Under the pieces are notes generated by a model. The model worked only from the letters and a program-made list of their open reading frames with translations. It did not search any database and was not told where the DNA came from. Positions 44,617-53,550 of a DNA stretch of 53,653 bases are shown here, one piece after another. Positions within the stretch are counted from its first letter, which is position 1, and each line of letters starts with the position of its first letter. The stretch lies in contig DAHXNH010000236.1 of assembly GCA_027365485.1 (NCBI GenBank), positions 1 through 53,653 on the forward strand, in the 5' to 3' direction. The DNA comes from Clostridiales bacterium. Lineage in GTDB: Bacteria; Bacillota; Sulfobacillia; Sulfobacillales; Sulfobacillaceae. The translations under genes and the position numbers were made by a program.

Positions 44617-45123
44617 TCACCCAGGCGACCGACCCGAACCCGATCTGGGCACTACTAATCGCTCGACCTGGCGAACGAGTCGGGTGGTGAGAAATTCGTG
44701 TTCATTCAACGGTCGGACCAAGATAGTATAAAGGCCCAGCCGGTTTCCACCTAAAATATCGGTAAAGACTTGGTCACCAACCACAGCCGTCGTCTCTCGA
44801 TTCGTTCCCATTTTAGCCATGGCGAGCGCGAAACCACGTCGGCGCGGCTTGGCCGCTTTGGGGACATTTTTTACGCCGATCGTCAGAGCAAACGCTTCGA
44901 CCCGCGCGGTCAAGTTGTTCGACACAATGCACACGTCGAAATCCAGGTTCCTTACCTGCGCTACCCAGTGGACCAAGTCAGCCGAAGCCTCGGGCCGGTT
45001 GTAGCCAACCAAGGTATTGTCGAGATCGACGATTAGGCCGCGAATCCCCCGTCGAGCTAAACGTGCCAAATCAATGTCATATATGCTCTGCAAAAACAGA
45101 TGCGGCTTTAAAATGTTTAGCAA
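44617..45123 (-). CDS. yqeG: HAD-superfamily phosphatase, YqeG family
   Basis: 168 residues of the HAD IIIA type. Motif I is D33-L-D35-N-T37 in LIVDLDNTLVGYNRP, motif II VSNN, and the closing motif VGDQVFTDILGGNRLGLYTILV with the metal-binding Asp residues. Substrate is unknown. In many Bacillota yqeG is near aroE and yqeH. First gene of the long minus-strand block; divergent from suf with 174 bases between start codons. Confidence 0.92.
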   Translation of the reverse strand: MLNILKPHLFLQSIYDIDLARLARRGIRGLIVDLDNTLVGYNRPEASADLVHWVAQVRNLDFDVCIVSNNLTARVEAFALTIGVKNVPKAAKPRRRGFALAMAKMGTNRETTAVVGDQVFTDILGGNRLGLYTILVRPLNEHEFLTTRLVRQVERLVVPRSGSGRSPG

Positions 45124-45210
45124 TTGCTGCCTCCCGATTCCACTTTCCGTCTATAGTATATCAATCAGGTCCCAGATTTACTGGCCAAAATCCGCTTCTT
45201 TGTCCCTTGG

Positions 45211-45238
45211 TTGACATTTATCCATACTGGGTTACACT
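45211..45238 (+). promoter_or_regulatory. sigma-A promoter of the suf operon
   Basis: TTGACA (perfect -35) is followed after 16 bases by TACACT (-10, four of six). Its -10 is 59 bases before the sufC start, and the operator-like palindromes overlap it and the expected start of transcription. Confidence 0.7.
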
Positions 45239-45263
45239 AGTGCTAGATTTCCTAGTAAACTAG
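45235..45263 (+). promoter_or_regulatory. CTAG-rich operator-like site
   Basis: CACTAGTG (45235-45242) is an 8-bp palindrome over the -10. CTAGT-AA-ACTAG (45252-45263) is a perfect inverted repeat just downstream. Four CTAG tetramers fall within 27 bases; CTAG is rare in most bacterial genomes. A repressor site (for instance for an Rrf2-type iron-sulfur sensor) is a guess; it does not match the IscR or SufR consensus I know. Confidence 0.45.
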
Positions 45264-45297
45264 TCGGATTTAAATTTTGTCTTCAGGAGGCGCTAGC

Positions 45298-46086
45298 ATG
45301 GCGATTCCGGTCTTAGCGATTAGCGATTTACACGTCACTGTCGACGGCAAAGAAATATTGAAGGGCGTGACTCTTACCGTCCGCGGTAATGAAATCCACG
45401 CGATCATGGGCCCAAATGGTGCCGGGAAGACTTCCCTAGCCCAAACCTTGATGGGTCATCCAGGTTATACCGTCACCCAAGGCAGCGTGACCCTGGACGG
45501 AGTCGACCTATTAGCCTTGCGAACCCATCAACGAGCTCAAGCCGGATTGTTTTTGGCCATGCAGTATCCTAGCGAGATATCGGGAGTAACGACAGCCAAC
45601 TTTCTCCGAACCGCAATCAATGCTCGCCGCGGCGACGGATCGGCCATCAGCCTGAAGGATTTCCGCGATCGGCTGGACCAAGCGATGGATCTCCTCAGCA
45701 TGGATCACAAGTTTGCCAATCGCTATTTAAACGAAGGCTTTTCTGGCGGAGAAAAAAAACGCAACGAGATCTTGCAGATGCTGATGTTAGCGCCGCGCAT
45801 CGCCGTGTTGGACGAGATTGACTCGGGGCTGGATATTGATGCGGTGCGCATCGTTGCTCAAGGCCTCACCTCCATGGTAAAAGACTCCTTTGGGGCTCTG
45901 GTCATTACTCACTATCAACGCATCCTGACCTATCTGAAGCCTGGGTTTGTCCACATCATGGTTGATGGTCGGATCGTCAAATCCGGAGACTATCACCTAG
46001 CCGAAACATTGGATGCCCAGGGATACGACTTTTTACGGACCCAGTTCGAGCGTGAGCCTGAGCAGGCCGCAGCGGGGAGGCTATGA
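45298..46086 (+). CDS. sufC: Fe-S assembly ATPase SufC
   Basis: ABC-type ATPase of the SufBCD scaffold. 262 residues: Walker A GPNGAGKT at 38-45, signature FSGGEKKRNEI, Walker B IAVLDEIDSGLD and the SufC-typical ALVITHYQRIL. The ATG at 45298 has AGGAGG seven bases upstream; an earlier in-frame ATG at 45277 overlaps that ribosome site. Its stop overlaps sufD. First gene of the suf operon. Confidence 0.97.
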   Translation: MAIPVLAISDLHVTVDGKEILKGVTLTVRGNEIHAIMGPNGAGKTSLAQTLMGHPGYTVTQGSVTLDGVDLLALRTHQRAQAGLFLAMQYPSEISGVTTANFLRTAINARRGDGSAISLKDFRDRLDQAMDLLSMDHKFANRYLNEGFSGGEKKRNEILQMLMLAPRIAVLDEIDSGLDIDAVRIVAQGLTSMVKDSFGALVITHYQRILTYLKPGFVHIMVDGRIVKSGDYHLAETLDAQGYDFLRTQFEREPEQAAAGRL

Positions 46087-47378
46087 TGACGACTTCTCCG
46101 CCCTCGCTCGAGAGCCTTCAGCAAAACGATCGAGATCGCGTTCGTGAGCACTTCATCGAAGATCCGGATTGGCTCATCGAGCAGCGGATCGACGCGTTTT
46201 TTGAATACTTGCACACGCCTATTTTGGCAAGAAAACGGACTCCCTTGAACCATCGCCAGTTTGAAAACCTTCCACTGTTTGCACAACAACCGCCTGAATT
46301 GGGTGGATCTTGGCTGACCGCGGAGATGTCAGGCGGACTTTTGGCGCTGGCGGGATCAGAGGTGGCAGCTCTTCGTCCGCCCGAAGGCCGTACTGCCGAG
46401 AGAGTGATTTTTACTGACCTCAGGACGGCCGCCTTGACCCATTTTGAGGTGGTCAAACCCTATCTCGCTCGGGTCGCGCGCGAAGCCAATTCCAAATACG
46501 ATGCGCTCAACCGGGCGTGGTGGCAAAACGGCGTGTTTTTGTTTATTCCTCGGGGCGTTCAAATAGCCGAACCCTTTACCGTGGTGCATCATCAAGTCGC
46601 CAGCCCCGGGTTTTTCCCCCGGTCTCTGGTCGTCTTGGAGGACGACAGTGAGGCTACGGTGATCGACTTATACGTCAGCGCGTCTCCGAAGTCCGGCCCA
46701 CGAAGTATCGCAGCCATTTCCGTAGAGGCCGTGGTCGGTGCCAATGCCTCGCTCCATTACGGATCGATTGAACAGTTGGCTTTGAATACCGATGCATTCG
46801 CCACCCGTACGGCAGACTTGGAAACTAACGCGCGAATGGATTGGAACGTCGGGTCGTTTGGGTCGGGACTGGAAGTCTCCCAACAGACTACGTACTTAAA
46901 AGGAACAGGATCGGAAAACAATAGCCTGACCGTGTTTTTTGGATCGGGTAGTCAACATCACGATATAGAGGTTACAAGCGTGCATCAAGGTGCTCATACC
47001 CGCAGCAATATGATAGGCAAGGGCGTCATGAAGAGCAGGTCTCGAAGCATCTTTACTGGCGTCACTGACATGAAACACGGCGCGCGGGGCAGCGACGCCA
47101 GGCAAAAAGAACAAACGCTGATGTTATCCGATCAAGCTCGCGCTGATGCCATTCCTTCGCTCTTGATCGAGGAAAACGATGTCTTCGCCGCCCACTCGGC
47201 GAGCGCAGGTCCCGTTGACGCTAACGCCATCTATTATTTGACGAGTCGGGGCGTGGCCCCAGAGGAGGCAGAACAATTGATCGTGGAAGGATTTCTGGCA
47301 CCGGTGATCGACGCCATAGCTCTGACTGATGTACGCCAACGCGTGTGGTCGGCAGTGCGAGAGAAGGTGCGTGAATGA
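46083..47378 (+). CDS. sufD: Fe-S assembly protein SufD
   Basis: Partner of SufB in the SufBC2D scaffold. 431 residues: helical N terminus, then the right-handed beta-helix core and the C-terminal DANAIYYLTSRGVAPEEAEQLIVEGFLAPVID with the HSASAGPVD motif. It overlaps sufC and sufS by four bases each. It lacks the cysteine set of SufB, consistent with the SufD role. Confidence 0.95.
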   Translation: MMTTSPPSLESLQQNDRDRVREHFIEDPDWLIEQRIDAFFEYLHTPILARKRTPLNHRQFENLPLFAQQPPELGGSWLTAEMSGGLLALAGSEVAALRPPEGRTAERVIFTDLRTAALTHFEVVKPYLARVAREANSKYDALNRAWWQNGVFLFIPRGVQIAEPFTVVHHQVASPGFFPRSLVVLEDDSEATVIDLYVSASPKSGPRSIAAISVEAVVGANASLHYGSIEQLALNTDAFATRTADLETNARMDWNVGSFGSGLEVSQQTTYLKGTGSENNSLTVFFGSGSQHHDIEVTSVHQGAHTRSNMIGKGVMKSRSRSIFTGVTDMKHGARGSDARQKEQTLMLSDQARADAIPSLLIEENDVFAAHSASAGPVDANAIYYLTSRGVAPEEAEQLIVEGFLAPVIDAIALTDVRQRVWSAVREKVRE

Positions 47379-48595
47379 TCCGTTTAGAGCCCGACCTCAA
47401 GGCCGATTTTCCGATTTTTGACCGTCTCATTCATGACCACCGCCTCACTTACCTGGATTCTGCGGCCACATCGCAAAAGCCCAGACAGGTCATCGATGCG
47501 GAACTGGATTTCTATCAGAAGACGAATTCGAACATTTTGCGAAGTGTGCACACATTAGCCGAAGAGGCGACCGCCGGCTATGAACGGGTGCGCGGTTTGA
47601 CCGCTGCCTTTATCGCGGGTCAAGCTAAGGAGATTATTTTTACTCGCGGAACGACAGAAAGCATCAATCTGGTGGCCAGAGGTTATGGGGATAGCCACAT
47701 CGGTCCGGGGGACAATATCGTCGTCAGCGCCATGGAACACCATTCCAATTTAATCCCCTGGCAGCAACTGGCAAAGCGGCGGGGGGCCACTTTGCGGTTT
47801 GTGGAATTACAGGCCGACGGTTCCTTATCCATCGAATCGGCGGCAAAAGTCATCGACAAGCGTACAAAAATTGTCGCGATGACGCAAGTCTCCAATGTGC
47901 TCGGAACCATTGTGCCCATTCCCGTGCTAGCCGACCTGGCCCATGCCGCCGGGGCGATCCTGGTCGTTGACGGAGCTCAGTCTGTCCCCCATCAGCCAAC
48001 CGACGTCAGCGCGATGGGAGCTGACTTTTTGGCGTTTTCCGCCCATAAGATGTGCGGGCCAACGGGAGTTGGCGTGTTGTGGGGCAAGATGGAACACCTC
48101 GAAGCCATGGACCCGGTGCTCTACGGGGGCGAAATGATTGCCTACGTGGATCGGCAGCAAGCTACTTGGGCGGACATCCCCACTCGATTTGAAGGAGGAA
48201 CCCCCAATATCGCCGGCGTGATAGGATTTGGTGCCGCGATCGAATATTTGAACCAGGTCGGCATGGCCAACATTGCGCGCCACGGCAGTGACTTGGCCGA
48301 GATGGCCTATCAGCGCCTGAAAGAGATCCCTGGAGTAGCGGTGTACGGACCCGACGAGAAGCGGGGGGCGTTGGTCTCTTTCAACATTGACGCGGTGCAC
48401 CCTCATGATGTCGCCCAAGCCTTGGATGCGGTTGGCGTCGCGGTCCGCGCTGGCCATCATTGCGCCCAGCCGTTAATGCGTTGGCTAGGCGTAGCCGCCA
48501 CCGCTCGGGCCAGTTTTTATCTATACAATGATGCCGACGACGTAGAGCGGTTAGTGGATGCCATCCATTCCACAAAGAGGTACTTTCAGCGATGA
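47375..48595 (+). CDS. sufS: cysteine desulfurase SufS
   Basis: PLP enzyme that takes sulfur from cysteine for cluster assembly. 406 residues: YLDSAATSQKP at the N terminus, the PLP lysine K225 in SAHKMCGPTG, and the persulfide Cys363 in RAGHHCAQPLMRWLGV, the class II (SufS) pattern. It overlaps sufD and sufU by four bases each. Confidence 0.97.
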   Translation: MIRLEPDLKADFPIFDRLIHDHRLTYLDSAATSQKPRQVIDAELDFYQKTNSNILRSVHTLAEEATAGYERVRGLTAAFIAGQAKEIIFTRGTTESINLVARGYGDSHIGPGDNIVVSAMEHHSNLIPWQQLAKRRGATLRFVELQADGSLSIESAAKVIDKRTKIVAMTQVSNVLGTIVPIPVLADLAHAAGAILVVDGAQSVPHQPTDVSAMGADFLAFSAHKMCGPTGVGVLWGKMEHLEAMDPVLYGGEMIAYVDRQQATWADIPTRFEGGTPNIAGVIGFGAAIEYLNQVGMANIARHGSDLAEMAYQRLKEIPGVAVYGPDEKRGALVSFNIDAVHPHDVAQALDAVGVAVRAGHHCAQPLMRWLGVAATARASFYLYNDADDVERLVDAIHSTKRYFQR

Positions 48596-49017
48596 ATCTC
48601 GACAACATGTATCGCGAAACCATCTTAGACCATAACCAGATTCCAAGAAACAAGGGGACTCTTGAGGATCCTACCGCCAGCGTAGGACTGTTAAATCCTA
48701 CCTGCGGCGACCAAATCCGGCTAGACGTGAAGGTGGTCGATGGTCAGTTGATGGACATTCGTTTTGACGGACAAGGCTGCGCCATTAGTATGGCCTCGGC
48801 TTCGATGATGACAGAGGCTGTCAGAGGTCAGTCAGTTGCAGAAAGCTTGGCAGTGACGCGCGAGTTTAAGGCTTTCCTAACCGGCACCCCACCGCGCCGC
48901 AATTTGGGCGATCTGGGGGCTTTAGAAGGGGTGGCCCAGTTTCCCAGTCGGATAAAATGTGCGACGTTAGCCCACAACGCCTTGGAACAGGCGCTGACCC
49001 AGGACGGAGTGAGCTAA
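48592..49017 (+). CDS. sufU: zinc-dependent sulfurtransferase SufU
   Basis: Accepts sulfur from SufS in Bacillota. 141 residues with the zinc/active ligands C38 and D40 (NPTCGD), C63 (GQGCAIS) and C123 ([11 protein letters not shown]), and the insert between strands that distinguishes SufU from IscU. Ends 73 bases before sufB, the only sizeable gap inside the operon. Confidence 0.96.
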   Translation: MNLDNMYRETILDHNQIPRNKGTLEDPTASVGLLNPTCGDQIRLDVKVVDGQLMDIRFDGQGCAISMASASMMTEAVRGQSVAESLAVTREFKAFLTGTPPRRNLGDLGALEGVAQFPSRIKCATLAHNALEQALTQDGVS

Positions 49018-49090
49018 GCTATCGTGGCTCAAAGAGCCCCGATCACCGATGGCCTCGCCATTTATTATTTTGTTAAGGAGGCATTTGGCT

Positions 49091-50491
49091 ATGGCCATTA
49101 AACAGCCGCTAGTTTCCGACGAGTACGCTTATGGCTTCAACGATGGTGATGTGAGTGTCTTGAAGTTTGGCCAAGGATTAACTCGACAAACCGTCGAAGA
49201 CATCTCCCGCATCAAGCAAGAGCCGAAATGGATGCTGGATTTTCGACTCCACGCCTTGGACATTTTTTGGAAAAAAGACATGCCCGGCTGGGGCGCGGAT
49301 TTGAGCGCTCTCGACTTTGGCAAGATCATTTATTACGTGAAGCCGTCCGAAAACCAGGGACGGACCTGGGATGAAGTACCTCAGACGATTAAGGATACCT
49401 TTGAGCGTTTGGGTATTCCTGAAGCGGAAAGAAAATTCTTGGCCGGCGTTTCGGCCCAGTACGAATCTGAAGTGGTTTATCACAGCATTCACCAAGACTT
49501 GGTCGAGAAGGGCATTATCTTTACGGACACCGATTCCGCGCTTCGGGAATATCCGGACCTGGTTCGGGAGTACTTCGGGACGATTGTCCCCGCCGAAGAC
49601 AACAAATTTGCCGCACTGAATTCCGCGGTGTGGTCCGGAGGGTCCTTTGTTTATATTCCCAAAAATGTGACTAGCCCCATTCCTCTTCAAGCCTATTTCC
49701 GCATCAATTCCCAAAACATGGGCCAGTTCGAACGCACATTAATCATCGCGGTTGAAGGCTCTTTTGGACACTACGTCGAGGGCTGCACGGCTCCAATCTA
49801 TTCGAGTGAGTCACTGCACTCAGCGGTGGTGGAAATCATTGTCAAAGCCGGTGCTCGGATGCGCTATACCACAGTGCAAAATTGGGCGCCTAACGTGTTC
49901 AATTTAGTGACCAAGCGCGCCGTGGCCTATCGCGACGCAACCATGGAATGGGTGGATGGAAACATCGGGTCTAAAGCGACCATGAAATATCCGTCGGTAT
50001 ACCTGCTGGAAGAAGGGGCTCGGGGAATGGTGCTCTCCATCGCAGTCGCCGGCAAAGGTCAACATCAGGACACCGGAGCCAAAATGATTCACGCCGCTCC
50101 ACATACCACATCGACCATCGTATCCAAGTCGATCAGTCAACTGGGCGGCAAAACTACCTATCGCGGCTTGGTCCATTTCGCTAAAGATGCCGCGGGCGCC
50201 AAAGCTAACGTTCGATGTGACACGTTGATTATGGACGCTGTCTCCACATCCGACACCGTGCCGTCTAGTGAAGTAGGCAATGCCAGTGCGCTAATGGAAC
50301 ACGAGGCTACCGTCACCAAGGTCAGCGAAGAGCAACTGTTTTACCTGACTTCCCGTGGCCTTAGTGAAGAAGAAGCCACTCGATTGATTGTGATGGGGTT
50401 CATCGAGCCTTTCACCCGGGAACTTCCCATGGAATTCGCGGTCGAGATGAATCGACTGATCAAGTTTGAAATGGAAGGAGCGATCGGATAA
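49091..50491 (+). CDS. sufB: Fe-S assembly protein SufB
   Basis: Cluster-building subunit of the SufBC2D scaffold. 466 residues: [21 protein letters not shown] with the scaffold cysteine, [12 protein letters not shown] with the second conserved cysteine, [19 protein letters not shown], and [24 protein letters not shown] at the C terminus. The ATG at 49091 has AAGGAGG upstream; an in-frame ATG at 49049 is not supported. It runs into the Rieske gene after three bases. Confidence 0.97.
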   Translation: MAIKQPLVSDEYAYGFNDGDVSVLKFGQGLTRQTVEDISRIKQEPKWMLDFRLHALDIFWKKDMPGWGADLSALDFGKIIYYVKPSENQGRTWDEVPQTIKDTFERLGIPEAERKFLAGVSAQYESEVVYHSIHQDLVEKGIIFTDTDSALREYPDLVREYFGTIVPAEDNKFAALNSAVWSGGSFVYIPKNVTSPIPLQAYFRINSQNMGQFERTLIIAVEGSFGHYVEGCTAPIYSSESLHSAVVEIIVKAGARMRYTTVQNWAPNVFNLVTKRAVAYRDATMEWVDGNIGSKATMKYPSVYLLEEGARGMVLSIAVAGKGQHQDTGAKMIHAAPHTTSTIVSKSISQLGGKTTYRGLVHFAKDAAGAKANVRCDTLIMDAVSTSDTVPSSEVGNASALMEHEATVTKVSEEQLFYLTSRGLSEEEATRLIVMGFIEPFTRELPMEFAVEMNRLIKFEMEGAIG

Positions 50492-50494
50492 GCA

Positions 50495-50803
50495 GTGGCA
50501 CAATGGCTGCGAATAGCGTCTAAAAACCAACTTCAGTCCGGACAACCTCTGTTGATTACGGTCGATGGCGAAGATTTGGCTCTTTTTCGGGTGGGTGAAG
50601 AAGTATTCGCTCTCGACGATTTATGTTCTCACGCAGAGGCCTCATTAAGTGAAGGCGAACAAAAAGGCTTTTGCATTACCTGTCCTCAACATGGCGGCCA
50701 ATTCGACATCCGAACCGGAAAAGCCATACATTTTCCGGCGATTTCCCCGGTAAAGCGCTATCCGGTTCGGGTTGAAGGCGATGACATCCTGCTCGAACGC
50801 TGA
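50495..50803 (+). CDS. Rieske 2Fe-2S protein of the suf operon
   Basis: 102-residue soluble Rieske-type ferredoxin. Ligands are C44-x-H46 (CSHAEAS) and C63-x2-H66 (CPQHGGQF), with the second loop closing near FDIRTGKA. No membrane anchor and no disulfide cysteine pair typical of cytochrome bc Rieske proteins, so an electron carrier or dioxygenase-type ferredoxin is expected. The GTG start is three bases after sufB; the gene is the last of the operon and may supply electrons to cluster assembly (inference). Confidence 0.92.
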   Translation: MAQWLRIASKNQLQSGQPLLITVDGEDLALFRVGEEVFALDDLCSHAEASLSEGEQKGFCITCPQHGGQFDIRTGKAIHFPAISPVKRYPVRVEGDDILLER

Positions 50804-51610
50804 GACCCCGACGAATGCGACGGGCGGGCCGATTACGTGCACTTCGCCCGCCCCTATCGATTCGCCTGCGGACTTCGTGGCCAGGCCAGAGCTTAACCGA
50901 AGCGGATCTCTGCCAGGTTGCGAAACTAGCAGGAATCCTCCCGCCACCTAACGCTGCCGGTTACCGCCCTGGTTTTGCCAGTCGCTTCGAGATGTACCAG
51001 GTTCCGCGGCTGCCCGCGCGGTTGAGCATCGTACGTCTTATCCTGGATCTCCCCAGGCGACGATTCCGCCCGTTTCCGCCCGATGCAACCGAACGAGCAT
51101 CACCATCGAGGAGGGTCGAGACCTTTGGTCGGGCCGGTGCAGCGCCCCTCCTGGCCTTGAGCCTACAAAGGACACTGCGCGGGCATGGTGTTCGGCGCAA
51201 AAGAGGAGCCGATCCAGCCTCGAACATCCTACTCGCTTCCATGCTCAACGGATGCCCCGGGAAGGGGCAAAATCCGCCAACCACATCTCTGGCATTTTGG
51301 GCTTGGCTCCCTACGCCCTTCTTCGCCTTCCACTCTCTACGACGAAAGTCTAGACGCCAACAGATTTCGGAACAGTCTATACGGCGACGGCGCCTAAGAC
51401 TAGAGCCTGCTGCGGCCAGGCGGAGGCGACTTCCTTTAGACCGGGCAAATCCTTAGATTGAGCCGCCAATGTTCCTGAAACCAACGCTCACAGTCGTCTG
51501 GGATCATTCAGAGAACCGTTCCGCTCTTTACCGGCCCTGCGTGTTCCTGAGCCTTTTGCGATATACTTTAAAAGCATCGAACAATAACATTTTCAAGGAG
51601 GAATGTTGTA
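50804..51610. other. 807-base intergenic region without a recognised gene
   Basis: A GGGCGGGC/GCCCGCCC hairpin (8 bp, 50822-50853) follows the Rieske stop and may end the suf transcript, though no T run follows. The rest shows no recognisable coding: a long plus frame at 50815-51456 is Arg/Pro/Leu-rich with no ribosome site or domain. A TATACT that could be a -10 element lies near 51562, ahead of the SPFH gene, but I see no good -35. Confidence 0.5.
50822..50853 (+). terminator. possible terminator hairpin after the suf operon
   Basis: GGGCGGGC (50822-50829) and GCCCGCCC (50846-50853) pair perfectly with a 16-base loop, 18 bases past the Rieske stop codon. The missing T tract makes the call uncertain. 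Confidence 0.4.
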
Positions 51611-52453
51611 GTGGCTATCCGCAATGTCATTTCCACCTTAAACGGCCAAGGCGAAGAGATTATGGGGCCAAACGTCCTTTTGTACCATCATCCTGGCAAT
51701 GACATTATGAACGGTTCCCTGCTCACGGTCGAGTCCAACCATTTCTGTGTCCTAAAGAGCCGAGGAGCCATCTTGAATGTGTACGATACGGGGCAATATG
51801 CTGTTGAAACGCCGCAAAAGGTATTGACCGGTGCGATCCAACAAGCTTTTTATGGCGGCCAGTCGCCTTGGCAATATGAGGCCATCTACATCAACCGCTC
51901 GAAACTGGTCATCCGGGCCGAAGGCCATGCGCTGTCGCGTGAGATGGCACAGTTGCAGTACCAGGTTGATTATTATATTCACGTAGACAGCAAAGAGGAT
52001 GCTTTAAAGTTGGTCCAACATATGCCCTATCAAGGGCACTTTATCAAAACGGACGAAGTAAACACCTATGCTGCCCCGGTTCTCGAGCAAGCCATTAATC
52101 AGATTTGTCAGGTGACCCCTTTGGAGCAAATCAACGAAAAAATTCACGAGATTACCCAGTTGGTCACAGCCCACCTGCAGGAATTTCTCACTACGTACGG
52201 TATTACTCTAAATAACGTAAAGGTCCTGGTTTCTCCCGCTGACGATTTGATGAAAAAGCTGATTTCTCTGCGCGCGTTCGGACTAGGCGAAGAACAAGCC
52301 GTGCGTTACTATTTGGCCATGATCATGGCAGAACGCGGTCTCATGACTGCCCCGAATATGGCCAATGGCACTGGCTATAGTGTTCAGGCGGTGCCGGTGA
52401 TGTCCCCTCCTGGCCTTTCCGGAATGTCTCAGCCGCAACCGAAAGTAGAGTAA
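51611..52453 (+). CDS. SPFH-domain protein (YdjI/virion-core-like)
   Basis: 280 residues. An SPFH-like N-terminal domain (about 10-200) shows the family layout: YHHPGNDIMNGSLLTVESNH, a parallel to the YdjI VWKHP..N..GS pattern, then DTGQYAVETPQ and FYGGQSPWQYEAIYINR, the closest match. Helices follow at 150-240, and a Pro/Met-rich tail ends the protein. No membrane anchor and no C-terminal zinc ribbon, which YdjI-type relatives often have. Start GTG with AAGGAGGA upstream. It is followed after five bases by an unknown helical gene. Scaffold role is inference. Confidence 0.78.
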   Translation: MAIRNVISTLNGQGEEIMGPNVLLYHHPGNDIMNGSLLTVESNHFCVLKSRGAILNVYDTGQYAVETPQKVLTGAIQQAFYGGQSPWQYEAIYINRSKLVIRAEGHALSREMAQLQYQVDYYIHVDSKEDALKLVQHMPYQGHFIKTDEVNTYAAPVLEQAINQICQVTPLEQINEKIHEITQLVTAHLQEFLTTYGITLNNVKVLVSPADDLMKKLISLRAFGLGEEQAVRYYLAMIMAERGLMTAPNMANGTGYSVQAVPVMSPPGLSGMSQPQPKVE

Positions 52454-52458
52454 AGAGG

Positions 52459-52983
52459 TTGGAACTGACAGCGAAGATTCGAGTGGTAGCTGCCGCGGTG
52501 TTTGCCCCGGCCGCCACCGATCCTTATGCGACCGGGAGTTCTATGCGAGCTTTGGACAGTCTGATACGCAGCCGGGTCGCAGAAACCTTAGCCCACGCCG
52601 CCGCGGTGGTTCGAACCCAATATACCGATGCCCACCAGGCTTTGGGCCATCCGAGCCGGGAAAATCCGTTTGCTGATGGCGAAAAACTGCGCGATCTTGA
52701 GCAAATCAAGCGTCTCAGCGAACAGCTATCAAATTTGGGCTCACTAGTGTCGGCCTTGCCCGCCCCGGCCAACGATCGCGTGTGGCAACGGTTGCGTAAA
52801 AATCGGTCCTTGCTGGAGTTGCTGATTGAGTACGACTATACCTTGGTGGAACATGCCGCTAGCTTGGAGCGGCGCGTTCAGTCGGCCAACCTCTCTGATG
52901 GGCTCAAAGACATTTTGGCGATGTTAGATCCGATCAAAAACCTATTGCGGGAACGGTCGGATTTGTTAAGCGCCGTTCCCTAA
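52459..52983 (+). CDS. helical protein of unknown function, partner of the SPFH gene
   Basis: 174 residues, not recognised. Mostly helical, with heptad-like stretches at about 30-60, 75-100 and 115-165 (QIKRLSEQLSNLGSLVSAL, LIEYDYTLVEHAASLERRVQ). No cysteine or membrane segment. A TTG start immediately after AGAGG is odd because the ribosome site is too close; a GTG eight codons later is an alternative. It starts five bases past the SPFH gene, so the two are almost surely cotranscribed and may bind each other. Confidence 0.65.
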   Translation: MELTAKIRVVAAAVFAPAATDPYATGSSMRALDSLIRSRVAETLAHAAAVVRTQYTDAHQALGHPSRENPFADGEKLRDLEQIKRLSEQLSNLGSLVSALPAPANDRVWQRLRKNRSLLELLIEYDYTLVEHAASLERRVQSANLSDGLKDILAMLDPIKNLLRERSDLLSAVP

Positions 52984-53085
52984 TGGTCCGAATCTTTCGT
53001 TTTTCACCGATGTGCGCGCTTGACACTAAGGGAGACGACGCATCGGTTGTCCCCAAATACTGGATTCGTTCCCGGTTCCCGGGCT

Positions 53086-53235
53086 CTAAGCCTTCACTTT
53101 GGGCTGAGGGCCCTTTTTGACAAACGGCAATGGAAATGGCAGCATATTGTTCTCGTTCAAGTACTTCAGCAGGGGCATCGACACAAAGAACATCGGCACT
53201 CCGGTAATAATCAAAATATAGATGACTACTAACAC
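53086..53235 (-). CDS. 49-residue single-span membrane protein
   Basis: Small frame on the minus strand with a strong GGAGG ribosome site eight bases before a GTG. It encodes one hydrophobic helix (VVIYILIITGVPMFFVSMPL, about 3-21), a short polar part (KYLNENN) and a basic tail ending VKKGPQPKVKA, so the C terminus is probably cytoplasmic. No domain is recognised. Convergent with the 52459-52983 gene and in line with the membrane gene at the right edge. Confidence 0.6.
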   Translation of the reverse strand: MLVVIYILIITGVPMFFVSMPLLKYLNENNMLPFPLPFVKKGPQPKVKA

Positions 53236-53550
53236 GTTTTATACCTCCATCGTACAGTTGGTCCGCAATCCATCTTAAACGACGTAGACCATCCGCTCTG
53301 AAGAGCCTGCAATGAGGCCCTGCGCTCCACCGCAACCAAAAAACCCTAACCCTCGGTCGCAACTACTGACCCTCTGAGACCATTGAACACAAAGGCCAAG
53401 CAACGAATAGGGGTTTTGGCTGAAGCGGCTCTGTAGGCCATACTCTTGCCGCCGCCTCAGCATTGACCTGTTTTCTAAAACCTTATTGCGGTCGGCGCCA
53501 TCACGTGCACCACCCTCACCCACCGGGCTGGCTACTAAGCCAACGCCCGG
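53236..53550. other. 315-base region between two small membrane genes
   Basis: No coding or RNA gene is supported. A frame on the minus strand here lacks a ribosome site and hydrophobic or domain features. It carries the ribosome site of the 49-residue gene and presumably its promoter; no clear -10/-35 pair was seen. Confidence 0.4.

Noticed and set aside
50815-51456. 213-codon plus frame after the suf operon
   Set aside because: Extreme Arg/Pro/Leu content, no start context, no domain. It looks like chance open frame in GC-rich DNA.
52984-53085. Terminator at GGGC-GCCC-TTTTT near 53100 for the SPFH operon
   Set aside because: The stem has only four pairs and lies inside the 49-residue gene on the other strand; too weak to call.
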